64,000 nt of DNA from positions 165,109 through 229,108 of the forward strand of contig JAHZFL010000002.1 of the NCBI GenBank assembly GCA_019421345.1. The letters are read 5' to 3'. Positions 51,974-61,001 of the stretch are shown here, piece by piece. The number at the start of each line of letters is the position of its first letter. Within the stretch, counting starts at the first letter, position 1. The notes beneath the pieces were generated by a model. The model did not search any database, was not told the origin of the DNA, and worked only from the letters and a program-made list of their open reading frames with translations. The DNA is from Roseburia sp. Its GTDB lineage: Bacteria; Bacillota; Clostridia; Lachnospirales; Lachnospiraceae. Made by a program: the position numbers and the translations under genes.

Positions 51974-52011
51974 CCGTATTCATACTCCTTCCTCCGGCAA
52001 ACAGAAAACCT

Positions 52012-52449
52012 TTAATAATCTTCCTCTTCCTCATGCTCATGAATCTCATCCTTCGGCTTCTCAAGACCTTCAATCTTCAGCCCGTTCTTCTGCGCATAAT
52101 CCCACAATGCCGAATGAATTGCCTCCTCTGCAAGCAGGGAACAATGGATCTTAACCGGCGGAAGCCCGTCCAGCGCCTCCATCACCGCTCTGTTTGTGAT
52201 CTTAAGCGCTTCCTCTACCGTCTTACCCTTCACAAGCTCTGTCGCCATGCTGCTCGTTGCCACAGCAGCGCCGCAGCCGAAAGTCTTAAATTTACAGTCC
52301 TGAATGACCTGATTCTCGTCAATATCCAGATACATGCGCATAATATCGCCGCACTTCGGATTTCCGACTGTGCCGACCCCACTTGCATTCTCTATCTCTC
52401 CCATATTTCTCGGATTCTGGAAATGGTCCATTACTTTTTCTGTATACAT
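52012..52449 (-). CDS. Fe-S cluster scaffold IscU/NifU N-terminal type
   Basis: The scaffold on which IscS-derived sulfur and iron form clusters. The three ligand cysteines are in GNPKCGD, KTFGCGAAVA and VKIHCSLLAEEA. The protein lacks the LPPVK chaperone-binding context only in part (GLPPVKIHC is present). The last ~20 residues are an acidic-His tail (EIHEHEEEEDY) that may bind metal. 145 residues, between iscS and rrf2. Confidence 0.95.
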   Translation of the reverse strand: MYTEKVMDHFQNPRNMGEIENASGVGTVGNPKCGDIMRMYLDIDENQVIQDCKFKTFGCGAAVATSSMATELVKGKTVEEALKITNRAVMEALDGLPPVKIHCSLLAEEAIHSALWDYAQKNGLKIEGLEKPKDEIHEHEEEEDY

Positions 52450-52479
52450 ATTTTTTTCCTCTCTTTTCTTAAAAATAAT

Positions 52480-53664
52480 TTATGCGTGTTTCTTTGCAAA
52501 ATCTTCATAAAGCGGCGACATACTGCGTAAACGCTCTATGATCTTCTTTAATTCATCTACAACAAAATCTGCTTCTTCTGTCGTTGTCTCATCACTGATA
52601 CTAAGACGAAGCGAGCCGTGCGCGATCTCATGCGGAAGTCCAATGGCAAGCAGCACATGAGACGGGTCCAAAGAACCCGATGTGCAGGCAGAGCCGCTGG
52701 ATGCACAGATTCCTTTGCCGTCAAGCATAATGAGCATGGATTCTCCTTCAATAAAACGGAAGCAGAAATTTACGTTGTTCGGCAGACGCTTTTCCCTGTC
52801 TCCGTTTAATCTTGCGTACGGAATCTCCTTCTCGATGCGGGCGATCAGATAATCTCTTACCTTGCGCTCCTTGCCCGTAATCTCCTCCATATTCTTTGTC
52901 GCAACCTCTGCCGCCTTCGCAAAGCCGATAATTCCCGGAACGTTTTCCGTGCCTGCTCTCCTTCTGCGCTCCTGTGCGCCGCCGTGTACGAAGGAACGGA
53001 TCTTTACTCCCCTTCTGATATAGAGGAAGCCAATCCCCTTTGGTCCGTGGATCTTATGCGCGCTTGCACTTAACATGTCAATATTCATCGCCTCCACGTC
53101 AATCGGCACCTGCGTATATGCCTGTACCGCATCGGTATGGAACAGCACGCCGTGCTCATGCGCGATCCGTCCGATCTCTGCAACCGGCTCGATCGTTCCG
53201 ATCTCATTATTTGCAAACATGATCGAGATCAAAATCGTATCAGGACGGATGGCTTTCTCCAAAGTCTCCAAATCTACAAGACCGTTCTCATCCACATCCA
53301 GATAAGTCACCTCAAAGCCCTTCTGCTCCAGATATTCACAGGTATGAAGAATCGCATGGTGCTCGATCTTTGTTGTAATGATATGTTTTCCCTTCTGCTC
53401 GTATGCCTCTGCCGCCGCTTTTAGCGCCCAGTTGTCGGATTCCGATCCGCCTGCGGTAAAATAGATATTTTCCGCCGTTGTGTGAATCGTACCCGCGAGC
53501 AATTCTCTTGCATCGGTCACCGCCTTTTTGGTTGCTGCCGATATGCTGTATATACTGGATGGATTTCCAAACTTCTCTGTAAAGTATGGAAGCATTGCCT
53601 CTAGGACCTCCGGTCTCACCGGCGTCGTCGCTGCATTATCCATGTAAATAATTTGATTGTCCAT
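52480..53664 (-). CDS. Cysteine desulfurase (IscS/NifS)
   Basis: PLP enzyme that removes sulfur from cysteine as a persulfide. MDNAATTPVRPEVLEAM is at the start, the PLP lysine is in SASAHKIHGPKG near residue 200, and the catalytic Cys loop is SSGSACTSGS near residue 325. 394 residues, group I. The ATG at 53664 fits family alignments; AGAAAGG is about 12 bases upstream. First gene of iscS-iscU-rrf2-cysK. Confidence 0.96.
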   Translation of the reverse strand: MDNQIIYMDNAATTPVRPEVLEAMLPYFTEKFGNPSSIYSISAATKKAVTDARELLAGTIHTTAENIYFTAGGSESDNWALKAAAEAYEQKGKHIITTKIEHHAILHTCEYLEQKGFEVTYLDVDENGLVDLETLEKAIRPDTILISIMFANNEIGTIEPVAEIGRIAHEHGVLFHTDAVQAYTQVPIDVEAMNIDMLSASAHKIHGPKGIGFLYIRRGVKIRSFVHGGAQERRRRAGTENVPGIIGFAKAAEVATKNMEEITGKERKVRDYLIARIEKEIPYARLNGDREKRLPNNVNFCFRFIEGESMLIMLDGKGICASSGSACTSGSLDPSHVLLAIGLPHEIAHGSLRLSISDETTTEEADFVVDELKKIIERLRSMSPLYEDFAKKHA

Positions 53665-53700
53665 GTTGGTACCATGCCTTTCTGTTTGGTTTGGTTTCAT

Positions 53701-53726
53701 TTCATATCATAGTCATATGATATGAA
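53701..53726. promoter_or_regulatory. Perfect 26-bp dyad, likely Rrf2 operator
   Basis: TTCATATCATA-GTCA-TATGATATGAA has 11-bp arms without mismatch. It lies directly downstream of the -10 box of the iscS promoter, over the expected transcription start, ideal for repression. Confidence 0.75.
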
Positions 53727-53728
53727 TT

Positions 53729-53757
53729 ATAGTAGTACCATTTTTCCTATTTGTCAA
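53729..53757 (-). promoter_or_regulatory. Promoter of iscS-iscU-rrf2-cysK
   Basis: A perfect TTGACA (53752-53757) and TACTAT (53729-53734) on the minus strand are 17 bp apart. The -35 box touches the T-run of the larE terminator. Confidence 0.75.
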
Positions 53758-53761
53758 TAAA

Positions 53762-53815
53762 AAAATTCCTTTTCGTGGTACATGTACTTTATTCTGTACA
53801 ACGAAAAGGAATTTT
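53762..53815 (-). terminator. Terminator after larE
   Basis: AAAATTCCTTTTCGT / ACGAAAAGGAATTTT form a perfect 15-bp stem with a 24-base loop, followed by a run of seven T on the minus strand. It starts two bases after the larE stop. Confidence 0.93.
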
Positions 53816-53817
53816 CC

Positions 53818-54636
53818 TTATTTCTCTATCCCGTCATTCATGCTTCCCATCCGATAACCGCCCAGATCGAGCGTCACATAGGCAAAGCCGATATTTTTTA
53901 ATTTCTGTTGGATCCTTTGGCAAAGCTCCTGCGAAAGCATCTTCGGAAAGTCTTCTGCGCCAAGCTCGATCCGCGCAAGAACACGCGCCGCGTCATTTCC
54001 ATGCATCCGCACACGCACCTGACGAAAACCCAGTTCAAACAAAAACTGCTCTGCCTCATCGACCATTGCAAGCTTTTCTGCCGTGATCTGCTCCCCATAT
54101 ACAAAGCGTGTCGCAAGACATGCAAACGACGGCTTATCCCACACGGGAATCTCCATCTCCTTTGCAAGCGCGCGGATTGTTTTCTTGTCAATGCCGATCT
54201 CCCGCAGCGGACTTAATACTCCAAGCTCGTCCACCGCGCGCAGCCCCGGACGGTAATCCCCGTTATCATCCAGATTCGACGCCTCCGCCACATAGGGCAT
54301 ACCCAGCCGCTTTGCCTCGGCACAGATCTGCCCAAACAGCGATTTTTTACAAATATAGCAGCGATCCGGCGGATTTTCCGCAAAGCCCTCAATCGTCAGC
54401 TCATCCACCTCCACGATAACATGGGAAATTCCCTCTTTCCGGCAAAATTCTCTTGCCGCATCAAGCTCACGCATCGGGAGCGAACGGACCTTTACCGTGA
54501 TCGCCGTAACATTTTCTCCAAGCACCTCATGCGCCGTCTTGAGCAAAAAAGCCGAGTCAACGCCGCCGGAAAACCCAATGGCAAGCCGCTCTTTTTTTGC
54601 AAGATAATCCTTTAACTGTTCCAGTTTTTCTCTCAT
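53818..54636 (-). CDS. larE: LarE-type ATP-dependent sacrificial sulfur transferase
   Basis: A PP-loop enzyme (FSGGVDSAFLL near residue 22) that adenylates a substrate carboxylate and inserts sulfur, as in assembly of the nickel-pincer cofactor of lactate racemase. Cysteines are in PDRCYICKKS (CxxC, about 90-95) and in KPSFACLATRF (about 170). LarE of the T. maritima type uses three Cys to hold a [4Fe-4S] cluster and transfers its sulfide; this pattern is compatible with that non-sacrificial type. No larA, larB or larC is near. The ATG at 54636 is used; a GTG six bases upstream is in frame. It follows murE by 12 bp. Confidence 0.85.
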   Translation of the reverse strand: MREKLEQLKDYLAKKERLAIGFSGGVDSAFLLKTAHEVLGENVTAITVKVRSLPMRELDAAREFCRKEGISHVIVEVDELTIEGFAENPPDRCYICKKSLFGQICAEAKRLGMPYVAEASNLDDNGDYRPGLRAVDELGVLSPLREIGIDKKTIRALAKEMEIPVWDKPSFACLATRFVYGEQITAEKLAMVDEAEQFLFELGFRQVRVRMHGNDAARVLARIELGAEDFPKMLSQELCQRIQQKLKNIGFAYVTLDLGGYRMGSMNDGIEK

Positions 54637-54648
54637 AGTCACACGCTC

Positions 54649-56148
54649 CTATCGCTTGCCTTCCTTGATCTCATCCAGTATCTCCGCTACCGCTTCCCGT
54701 TCGTCAAAGTGATATTTTACTCCCTTGATCTCCTGATAATCCTCATGACCCTTTCCGAGCAAAACGATCATATCGCCCGGCTTTGCATGGGTCATACAGT
54801 AAGCGATCGCTTCTTTTCTGTCATCAATCTCAATAAATTTACCGCCGCTCTTTGCAAGACCGACCTGAATATCACGGTTGATGTCACGAATCTCCTCATC
54901 TCTTGGATTGTCACAGGTGAGCACGCATAAGTCTGCCATCGCACCTGTCACCTCGCCCATATCATAGCGTCTTAGCTTCGAACGATTGCCTCCTCCGCCG
55001 TACACACAGATCAGACGCTTCGGATGATATTCCAGCAGCGTTGTCAGCACGCTCCTCGTGCTCACCTCATTGTGCGCATAATCAATGATCAGATAATAGT
55101 CCTTGGACACCGGAAGCATTTCCACACGCCCCCGCACCTGAACCTTAGAAAGCCCCTCTAAAATCGCCTCCTGCGAAACGCCTGCCAGATGGCACACAAG
55201 CATCGTCACCAGTGAATTATAAACAGAAAAGCTTCCCGGTATATGCACCTTCGCCTCACAGGACATCACGCCCTTCACCGCAAAATGCATCCCAAGCCTT
55301 CCGTCTTCATTCAAAAAGCCAATATCGTATGCCGTAAGCTCCGGCTTTTCTCCCGCAGCCGCCTCTCCCGATGCCGAAAAGCGATGTACCTCACAGGTGT
55401 GGCCTCTTAAAATCTCCTCGCAATGAATATCATCATTATTCACGATCCCAACCCTGCACTGGCGGAACAAAAGACTTTTACACTCTAAGTATTCCTCAAA
55501 TGATGCATGCTCCGTCGGTCCGATATGATCCGGGGAGAGGTTTGTAAAAATGCCGTAATCAAATAAAATTCCTGCGGTGCGGTCAAGCTTCAGCCCCTGT
55601 GACGAGACCTCCATGACCACATATTCGCACCCTGCCTCGACCATTGCCGCAAACATCCGGTGGAGCTCATAGGATTCCGGCGTTGTATTTTTTGCCGGAA
55701 ACTGTTCCTCTCCGATCAATGCGCCAATCGTACCGATCAGACCGACCTTCTTCCCCGCCAGCTCCAAAACATTTTTTATCATATAAGTAGTCGTCGTCTT
55801 TCCCTTTGTTCCGGTCAGACCGATCGTCACAAGCTTACGCGCCGGATAATCAAAGAGAGCCGCCGACATATATGCAAGCGCCCTTCGCGCAGACGCCACC
55901 TTAAGCACCGTCACAGAATCCGGAATCTGCTCCGCTTCCTCCTCCCTCTCCAATACAATCACAGACGCGCCGGCTTTCACCGCATCGGAAATATAGCTGT
56001 GCCCGTCCGTGACAGCGCCCACCATGCAGACGAACATCGTCTCCTTCGCTATCTTTCTGGAATCATAGACAATATCCCGCACCTCCACATCCATACTGCC
56101 TTTTAAGCACTCGTATGCAAGCTCCCTGCAAATCTGACTCAGCTTCAT
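54649..56148 (-). CDS. murE: UDP-MurNAc-L-Ala-D-Glu:meso-diaminopimelate ligase
   Basis: Adds the third stem residue in peptidoglycan synthesis. Mur-ligase features: ATP loop GLTGTKGKTTTTYM near residue 108, ENTTPESYEL-like substrate loop (NTTPES), and the C-terminal acceptor motif DNPRDEE near residue 390, the DNPR form that selects meso-DAP. 499 residues. GGGGGAGAAA precedes the ATG at 56148. dapF, which makes meso-DAP, is directly upstream. Confidence 0.96.
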   Translation of the reverse strand: MKLSQICRELAYECLKGSMDVEVRDIVYDSRKIAKETMFVCMVGAVTDGHSYISDAVKAGASVIVLEREEEAEQIPDSVTVLKVASARRALAYMSAALFDYPARKLVTIGLTGTKGKTTTTYMIKNVLELAGKKVGLIGTIGALIGEEQFPAKNTTPESYELHRMFAAMVEAGCEYVVMEVSSQGLKLDRTAGILFDYGIFTNLSPDHIGPTEHASFEEYLECKSLLFRQCRVGIVNNDDIHCEEILRGHTCEVHRFSASGEAAAGEKPELTAYDIGFLNEDGRLGMHFAVKGVMSCEAKVHIPGSFSVYNSLVTMLVCHLAGVSQEAILEGLSKVQVRGRVEMLPVSKDYYLIIDYAHNEVSTRSVLTTLLEYHPKRLICVYGGGGNRSKLRRYDMGEVTGAMADLCVLTCDNPRDEEIRDINRDIQVGLAKSGGKFIEIDDRKEAIAYCMTHAKPGDMIVLLGKGHEDYQEIKGVKYHFDEREAVAEILDEIKEGKR

Positions 56149-56215
56149 TTTCTCCCCCTGTTTCTTTACACAACAGAAAGTGCACGCCGCGCGCACACTT
56201 TATGCTGTTTCCTTT

Positions 56216-57073
56216 CTATTCATGATTCAAAATATGGGAGGCGTCTATTTCTGCCTCAAATACTGTGTGAGACGGTCCTGTCATAAACAGGTGGTCTGTC
56301 GCCTCATCCCACTCGATCAGCAGAGGACCTCCAATCTGCTCCACCGTCACCCGCCGGTCAAGACGTCCGGTCAAAACACCCGCCACCACGGCTGTCGCAC
56401 AGCCCGTGCCGCAGCCGATCGTCTCCCCTGTGCCGCGCTCCCACTCACGCATTTTTACATAATCCCTGCTGATAAGCTCCGTAAATGTCACGTTCGTCTT
56501 ATGCGGAAACAGCTCCGTCATATGCTCAAGCGCCCTGCCGTAGCGCTCCACATCAAGCGCTGCCACGGAATCCACATACATCGCACAGTGCGGATTGCCC
56601 CAGGAAACTGCCGTAACGGCAAATGTGCGGTCAAACACGGTCACCGGCTGCTCGACAAACTGCGCAAGCGGCGTACGAACCGGGATCACCTTTGTATCAA
56701 GCCTCGGCTCTCCGATGTCTGCGCGGATATTTGACACAAGACCGTCTATCACAGTCAGCGTCAAATGCTGCATCCCGCCCAGCGTCTCTATGACAAGCTG
56801 CGTCTTGTCTGTCAGCCTATGGTCGTATACATATTTTCCGACGCTGCGCAGCGCGTTGCCGCACATCTCTCCCTCTGTGCCGTCCGGGTTAAACATCCGC
56901 ATACGAAAATCTCCCTTTTCAGACGGACAGATCAGCACCATCCCGTCTGAGCCGACAGCAAAATGGCGGTCGCTGACAAACCGTGCCAGCTCCTGCAAAT
57001 TTTTTAATTCCTGATGAATGGCGTCAATATAGACATAATCATTGCCAAACGCCTGCATTTTTGTAAATCGCAT
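56216..57073 (-). CDS. dapF: Diaminopimelate epimerase
   Basis: Epimerises LL-DAP to meso-DAP with two thiols: the catalytic Cys residues are in EGEMCGNALR (near residue 76) and IGCGTGCATA (near 225). RFTKMQAFGNDYVYID opens the sequence. 285 residues, usual length. AGAGGGAGAAAG precedes the ATG. It lies between the trans-sulfuration gene (51 bp upstream) and murE. Confidence 0.96.
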   Translation of the reverse strand: MRFTKMQAFGNDYVYIDAIHQELKNLQELARFVSDRHFAVGSDGMVLICPSEKGDFRMRMFNPDGTEGEMCGNALRSVGKYVYDHRLTDKTQLVIETLGGMQHLTLTVIDGLVSNIRADIGEPRLDTKVIPVRTPLAQFVEQPVTVFDRTFAVTAVSWGNPHCAMYVDSVAALDVERYGRALEHMTELFPHKTNVTFTELISRDYVKMREWERGTGETIGCGTGCATAVVAGVLTGRLDRRVTVEQIGGPLLIEWDEATDHLFMTGPSHTVFEAEIDASHILNHE

Positions 57074-57124
57074 CTTTCTCCCTCTTTGTCTCTGATTCGT
57101 GAAAGCCCCCGGTATCTAAGACAC

Positions 57125-58309
57125 TCAGCCATTCATTGCACGATCTAAATCCGCGATAATATCTTCCACATTCTCAATGCCGACCGACATCCGAAGGAAA
57201 CAATCTGTAATGCCAAGACTCTCCTTAATATCCTTTGGCGTGTCCTCATGCGTCTGTGTCGTCGGATAGGTGATGAGCGTCTCCGTACCGCCAAGACTCT
57301 CGGCAAACATGATCATATCCACACCCTTTAAAATATTCTTAACCGTCTCAAAGCAGTCGACCGTAAAGGAGATCATGCCGCCGAATCCACTCGTCTGCGC
57401 CGTTGTGACCGTATAATCCTTGTGATCGGCAAAGCCTACATAATACACCTCTTTTACCTTCGGCTGCGCACGCAGCCACTCCGCTACCTTTTTCGCATTT
57501 TCATTATGTCTGTCCATACGCACGGCAAGCGTCTTGATCCCCCGCAGGATCAGCCAACTGTCAAGCGGCGCAAGCTGGCTTCCGTGCGACTTGATATGCA
57601 CCTGAATCTGGCGTGCGATCTCCTCATCCTCCTTTACCACAACGATACCGGAAATCGTATCGTTATGCCCGCCGAGGTATTTGGTGGAGCTGTGCGTCAC
57701 AATATCCGCGCCAAGCTCCAACGGTCTTTGGAAATACGGAGTCAAAAATGTATTGTCCGCAACGGTGAGCGCCCCGATCTCCTTTGCGATCTTTGAAATG
57801 GCACGAATATCCGCTACCTTCATCATGGGATTGGTCGGCGTCTCCACAAAGATCATTTTTGTCTGCGGCGTAATCGCAGCCTTCACTGCCTCCAAATCGG
57901 ACATATCCACATAAGTGTGCGTGATACCGTATTTGCCGAACACATCACCGATAATACGGAAGGTGCCGCCGTAAATATCATCCGAGAGAATGACGTGCTC
58001 TCCCGGATTTAGCAGAGAAAAGACGGCAAGGTTTGCTGCCTGTCCGCTGGAAAAGGCAAAGCCCTGGATGCCGCCCTCTAAAATCGCCATCGTGCGCTCC
58101 AGCTCCTGTCTCGTCGGATTTTTCAGGCGGCTGTAATCAAACCCCGTCGAATTGCCAAGCTCTGGGTGGCGAAACGTCGCCGTCTGAAAAATCGGCATAC
58201 TGACCGCTCCTGTCAGCGGCTCTGTGCCAAGCGCCCCGTGAACTGCCTTTGACTCAAAATGCAGCTTTTCTTTTGTATCAAAATCTGTGTAATTACTGAA
58301 ATTCTTCAT
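57125..58309 (-). CDS. Trans-sulfuration PLP enzyme (cystathionine gamma-lyase/synthase family)
   Basis: A 394-residue Cys/Met metabolism PLP enzyme. The motifs are SMPIFQTATF, GFDYSRLKNPTRQELE, FSSGQAANLAVFSLL, the PLP-phosphate Asp in ADNTFLTPYFQRP, and the PLP lysine in THSSTKYLGGHND. The gamma-lyase, beta-lyase, gamma-synthase and O-acetylhomoserine sulfhydrylase subtypes cannot be told apart here. The ATG at 58309 has GGAGA nearby. A divergent AraC-type gene probably regulates it. Downstream dapF, murE and larE are on the same strand with short gaps. Confidence 0.9.
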   Translation of the reverse strand: MKNFSNYTDFDTKEKLHFESKAVHGALGTEPLTGAVSMPIFQTATFRHPELGNSTGFDYSRLKNPTRQELERTMAILEGGIQGFAFSSGQAANLAVFSLLNPGEHVILSDDIYGGTFRIIGDVFGKYGITHTYVDMSDLEAVKAAITPQTKMIFVETPTNPMMKVADIRAISKIAKEIGALTVADNTFLTPYFQRPLELGADIVTHSSTKYLGGHNDTISGIVVVKEDEEIARQIQVHIKSHGSQLAPLDSWLILRGIKTLAVRMDRHNENAKKVAEWLRAQPKVKEVYYVGFADHKDYTVTTAQTSGFGGMISFTVDCFETVKNILKGVDMIMFAESLGGTETLITYPTTQTHEDTPKDIKESLGITDCFLRMSVGIENVEDIIADLDRAMNG

Positions 58310-58414
58310 ACTACTCTCCATTTCCTCACACTGTCATTGGTTCCTTCAAGTATTTCGATAGGCTTATTATACATGACACTATTTAAAATATATAGTAGAC
58401 AAGTGCTTTTTATA

Positions 58415-58443
58415 TTGCAAATAGTGCTGTTTTGTACTAAAGT
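58415..58443 (+). promoter_or_regulatory. Possible promoter of the AraC-type gene
   Basis: TTGCAA (58415-58420) and TAAAGT (58438-58443) are 17 bp apart in the divergent 173-bp region. On the minus strand a perfect TATAAT (58366-58371) without a good -35 precedes the trans-sulfuration gene, as expected for an activated promoter. Confidence 0.45.
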
Positions 58444-58482
58444 AAAAAACAAAGACAACTACAGGAACAGCGAGGTTTTTCT

Positions 58483-59337
58483 ATGCCGGAATACAAAAAG
58501 GTCGGTTATCTGACTGACAGCTTTAAAATGTTTCATTTAAAGGATACGGCGCGCCGGGAATTTGGCTACCACTATCATGATTTTCATAAGATACTGATAC
58601 TCCTAAGCGGCAACGTTTCCTATACCATTGAAGGACATACCTATGATCTCCTTGCGGACGATATTGTGCTTGTCAATGCCGGTGAAGTACATAAGCCCGT
58701 CATTCACTCCGATACCCCCTATGAGCGCATCATTATCTATGTTTCCCCGGACTTTCTGGAGGAATACGGTGAGGAGGAAAATAATCTCACACGCTGCTTT
58801 CATCAGGCGCGCGCCAGACATTCACACGTTCTTCGCCGCCGGCCTGCCAGAAGCAGCCGTCTTAACACTGTCCTCCGTGAGCTTGACCGCTCGCTGAACG
58901 ATACGGATTATGCCGGTGCGCTCTATCACCGCGTCCTTTTTCTGGAATTTATAATCCAGCTAAACCGTGCCGCGCTGCACGATCAACTGCAATTTATCGG
59001 TGATTCCACCTCCAATGAGAAAATTTTATCCATTCTCTCGTACCTAAATACACACCTGACCGAGGACCTTTGCATTGACGAGCTCTCGGCACGCTTTTTT
59101 CTAAGCCGATACCATCTGATGCATACCTTTAAGGAGCAGACAGGCTATACGATCGGAAGCTACCTCTCCGCCAAGCGTCTCCTTCTTGCCAAGGAGCTTA
59201 TCGCCGCAGGAACACCTATCACAGACGCCTGCTATGCCTGTGGCTTCCGCAATTATTCAACCTTTGCAAGAGCTTATAAAAAAAGCTTCGGCGAATCCCC
59301 GCGGGAACATCGCCAAAGCTCTCTTTCTGTAAATTAA
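58483..59337 (+). CDS. AraC-family transcriptional regulator
   Basis: 284 residues: an N-terminal cupin-like AraC_binding domain (residues ~20-110, with REFGYHYHDFHKILILLSG in its opening half and DDIVLVNAGEVH) and a C-terminal pair of HTH motifs (about 178-280: LSARFFLSRYHLMHTFKEQTG and ITDACYACGFRNYSTFARAYKKSFG parts). It should sense a small ligand and activate nearby genes; the divergent trans-sulfuration gene is the best candidate. The stop codon overlaps the convergent pyrophosphatase stop by 3 bases. Confidence 0.93.
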   Translation: MPEYKKVGYLTDSFKMFHLKDTARREFGYHYHDFHKILILLSGNVSYTIEGHTYDLLADDIVLVNAGEVHKPVIHSDTPYERIIIYVSPDFLEEYGEEENNLTRCFHQARARHSHVLRRRPARSSRLNTVLRELDRSLNDTDYAGALYHRVLFLEFIIQLNRAALHDQLQFIGDSTSNEKILSILSYLNTHLTEDLCIDELSARFFLSRYHLMHTFKEQTGYTIGSYLSAKRLLLAKELIAAGTPITDACYACGFRNYSTFARAYKKSFGESPREHRQSSLSVN

Positions 59338-60992
59338 AGCTGTTTTTCTGCCAGCGTCTCCATCAGACGCGGAATCATCTGCTTCTTGCGCGACACGATG
59401 CCGGGAAGCAAGATCCCGCTTCCATCCTCCTGCTTTTTAAACGCATGCGCCAGCAGTCTGCCCGCCTCTCCTCCTGCAAAAATGACCTTGGAGGACTCCT
59501 CCAAAATATCCGTCAGCATGACATAGACCATGGAAAGCTTCTTCTCCTCCAGCACCTTTTTTAGGAACGGCTGTAGCTGCTCTCCAAGCTTATCTAACTC
59601 CTCACGGCTCATCGCACTGATCTGCGCAACGCCAAAATCACAGACATTCGTGTGAAATACCTTAAAGTCCTGATAAAAGATTTCCTCTGTCGTCTTATTC
59701 TGAAAATCACTTCCGGCGCGGAACATATTCTTGGCATGCTCCTCAATCTCTATGCCCGCAATCTTTGCCAGATCCTCCGCTGCCGCCTTATCAAACGGCG
59801 TGCAGGTAGGCGAACGGAACATCAGCGTATCGGAGATGATCGCCGAGACTAAAAGCCCCGCAATCTGTTCGGGAATCTCCACCTGTTTCTCCTGATACAT
59901 CTGATATACGATCGTAGAGGTACAGCCCAGCGGCTGATTGCGGAAATATACCGGGGATGCAGTCTCAAAGCTCCCCAGTCTGTGGTGATCGATGATCTCC
60001 AAAATCTCCGCTTCACCGATACCGTCCACTGCCTGTGACTTCTCATTATGATCTACCAGTATGACCTGTTTTTTCTGCATATTCATCAAATTACGTCTGG
60101 AAACCATTCCGACATAATTTCCGTTTTCATTGAGGACGGGAAAATCGCGATGGCGCACCTTTCCCATCTCCTCCTTCACATCATCCACATAATCGTCGAT
60201 CTGGAAGGTGATCAGCCGCTGCTTTGTCATATACTGCTTGATCGGCATACTCTGGTGGATCAGCCGCGCTACCAAAAAGGTATCATACGGCGTCGTGATG
60301 ATCACACAGTCATGCTTTTGGGCAAGCTGGCTTACCTCCTCATCGACCTCAATGCCTCCGCCAATGATGATACAGCTTGCGCCGGAGCGTATCGCCTGTA
60401 TCTGCGCCTCCTGACGGTCCCCAAGAATCACAAGATCATCCTCCTTGATGATTCCTGCCATATACTCAGGATTTGAGGTTGCCATCACAACCTTCCCCCG
60501 CACAAAGTGCGCGTGCTCATTGCCGCAATACACCTCGCCCCCCAGCGTCTCAGCGATCGTCCGGTACTGCGTCCGCGACTGGGACAGCGCCCGGTTATCG
60601 AGAACGTCCATATAAGAAGTTGCAATATCCTTTGTTACGATAATTCCCTCGATCTTGCCAAAGCGGTTCGTCACGGGAAGCGTCACGACGTCTAGCTGCT
60701 TCATAAGCTCCCACGCCCGCTTTAGGGAAATCTGACTGCTCACTCCGGCAGTTCTGCGAATGCTGATGTCCTTTAGCTGTGCTCCCGCAAAGGTGACAAG
60801 CTCCGGCTCCTTGACCCCAAAGCAACTTATGACATAGCGCGTCTCCTGATTGAGCTCACCGGCACGCTTCGCCACAAACTGCTTATCCTCTGTCTGATTT
60901 TTCAAATAGGTATACGAAATCGCTGCACAGATTGAATCCGTGTCAGGATTTTTATGCCCTACTACCCAAACCTTCTTTGCTTCTGCGCTCAT
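59334..60992 (-). CDS. CBS/DRTGG-containing Mn-dependent inorganic pyrophosphatase (family II)
   Basis: Hydrolyses pyrophosphate; the regulatory insert binds adenine nucleotides. The DHH catalytic core is split: GHKNPDTDS at the start, then CBS1 (about 70-130), a DRTGG domain (about 140-245), CBS2 (about 250-305), and again DHH (EIIDHHRLGSF near 330) and the C-terminal DHHA2 domain. 552 residues, as in the clostridial CBS-PPases, where AMP inhibits and Ap4A activates. The coiled-coil gene is 9 bp upstream, so the two are probably cotranscribed. Confidence 0.95.
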   Translation of the reverse strand: MSAEAKKVWVVGHKNPDTDSICAAISYTYLKNQTEDKQFVAKRAGELNQETRYVISCFGVKEPELVTFAGAQLKDISIRRTAGVSSQISLKRAWELMKQLDVVTLPVTNRFGKIEGIIVTKDIATSYMDVLDNRALSQSRTQYRTIAETLGGEVYCGNEHAHFVRGKVVMATSNPEYMAGIIKEDDLVILGDRQEAQIQAIRSGASCIIIGGGIEVDEEVSQLAQKHDCVIITTPYDTFLVARLIHQSMPIKQYMTKQRLITFQIDDYVDDVKEEMGKVRHRDFPVLNENGNYVGMVSRRNLMNMQKKQVILVDHNEKSQAVDGIGEAEILEIIDHHRLGSFETASPVYFRNQPLGCTSTIVYQMYQEKQVEIPEQIAGLLVSAIISDTLMFRSPTCTPFDKAAAEDLAKIAGIEIEEHAKNMFRAGSDFQNKTTEEIFYQDFKVFHTNVCDFGVAQISAMSREELDKLGEQLQPFLKKVLEEKKLSMVYVMLTDILEESSKVIFAGGEAGRLLAHAFKKQEDGSGILLPGIVSRKKQMIPRLMETLAEKQL

Positions 60993-61001
60993 AAACCTCC
61001 T

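Noticed and set aside
58322..58482. A SAM riboswitch or T-box ahead of the trans-sulfuration gene
   Set aside because: The divergent region is 173 bp with an AraC-type gene on the other side; no terminator, K-turn or T-box word is seen.
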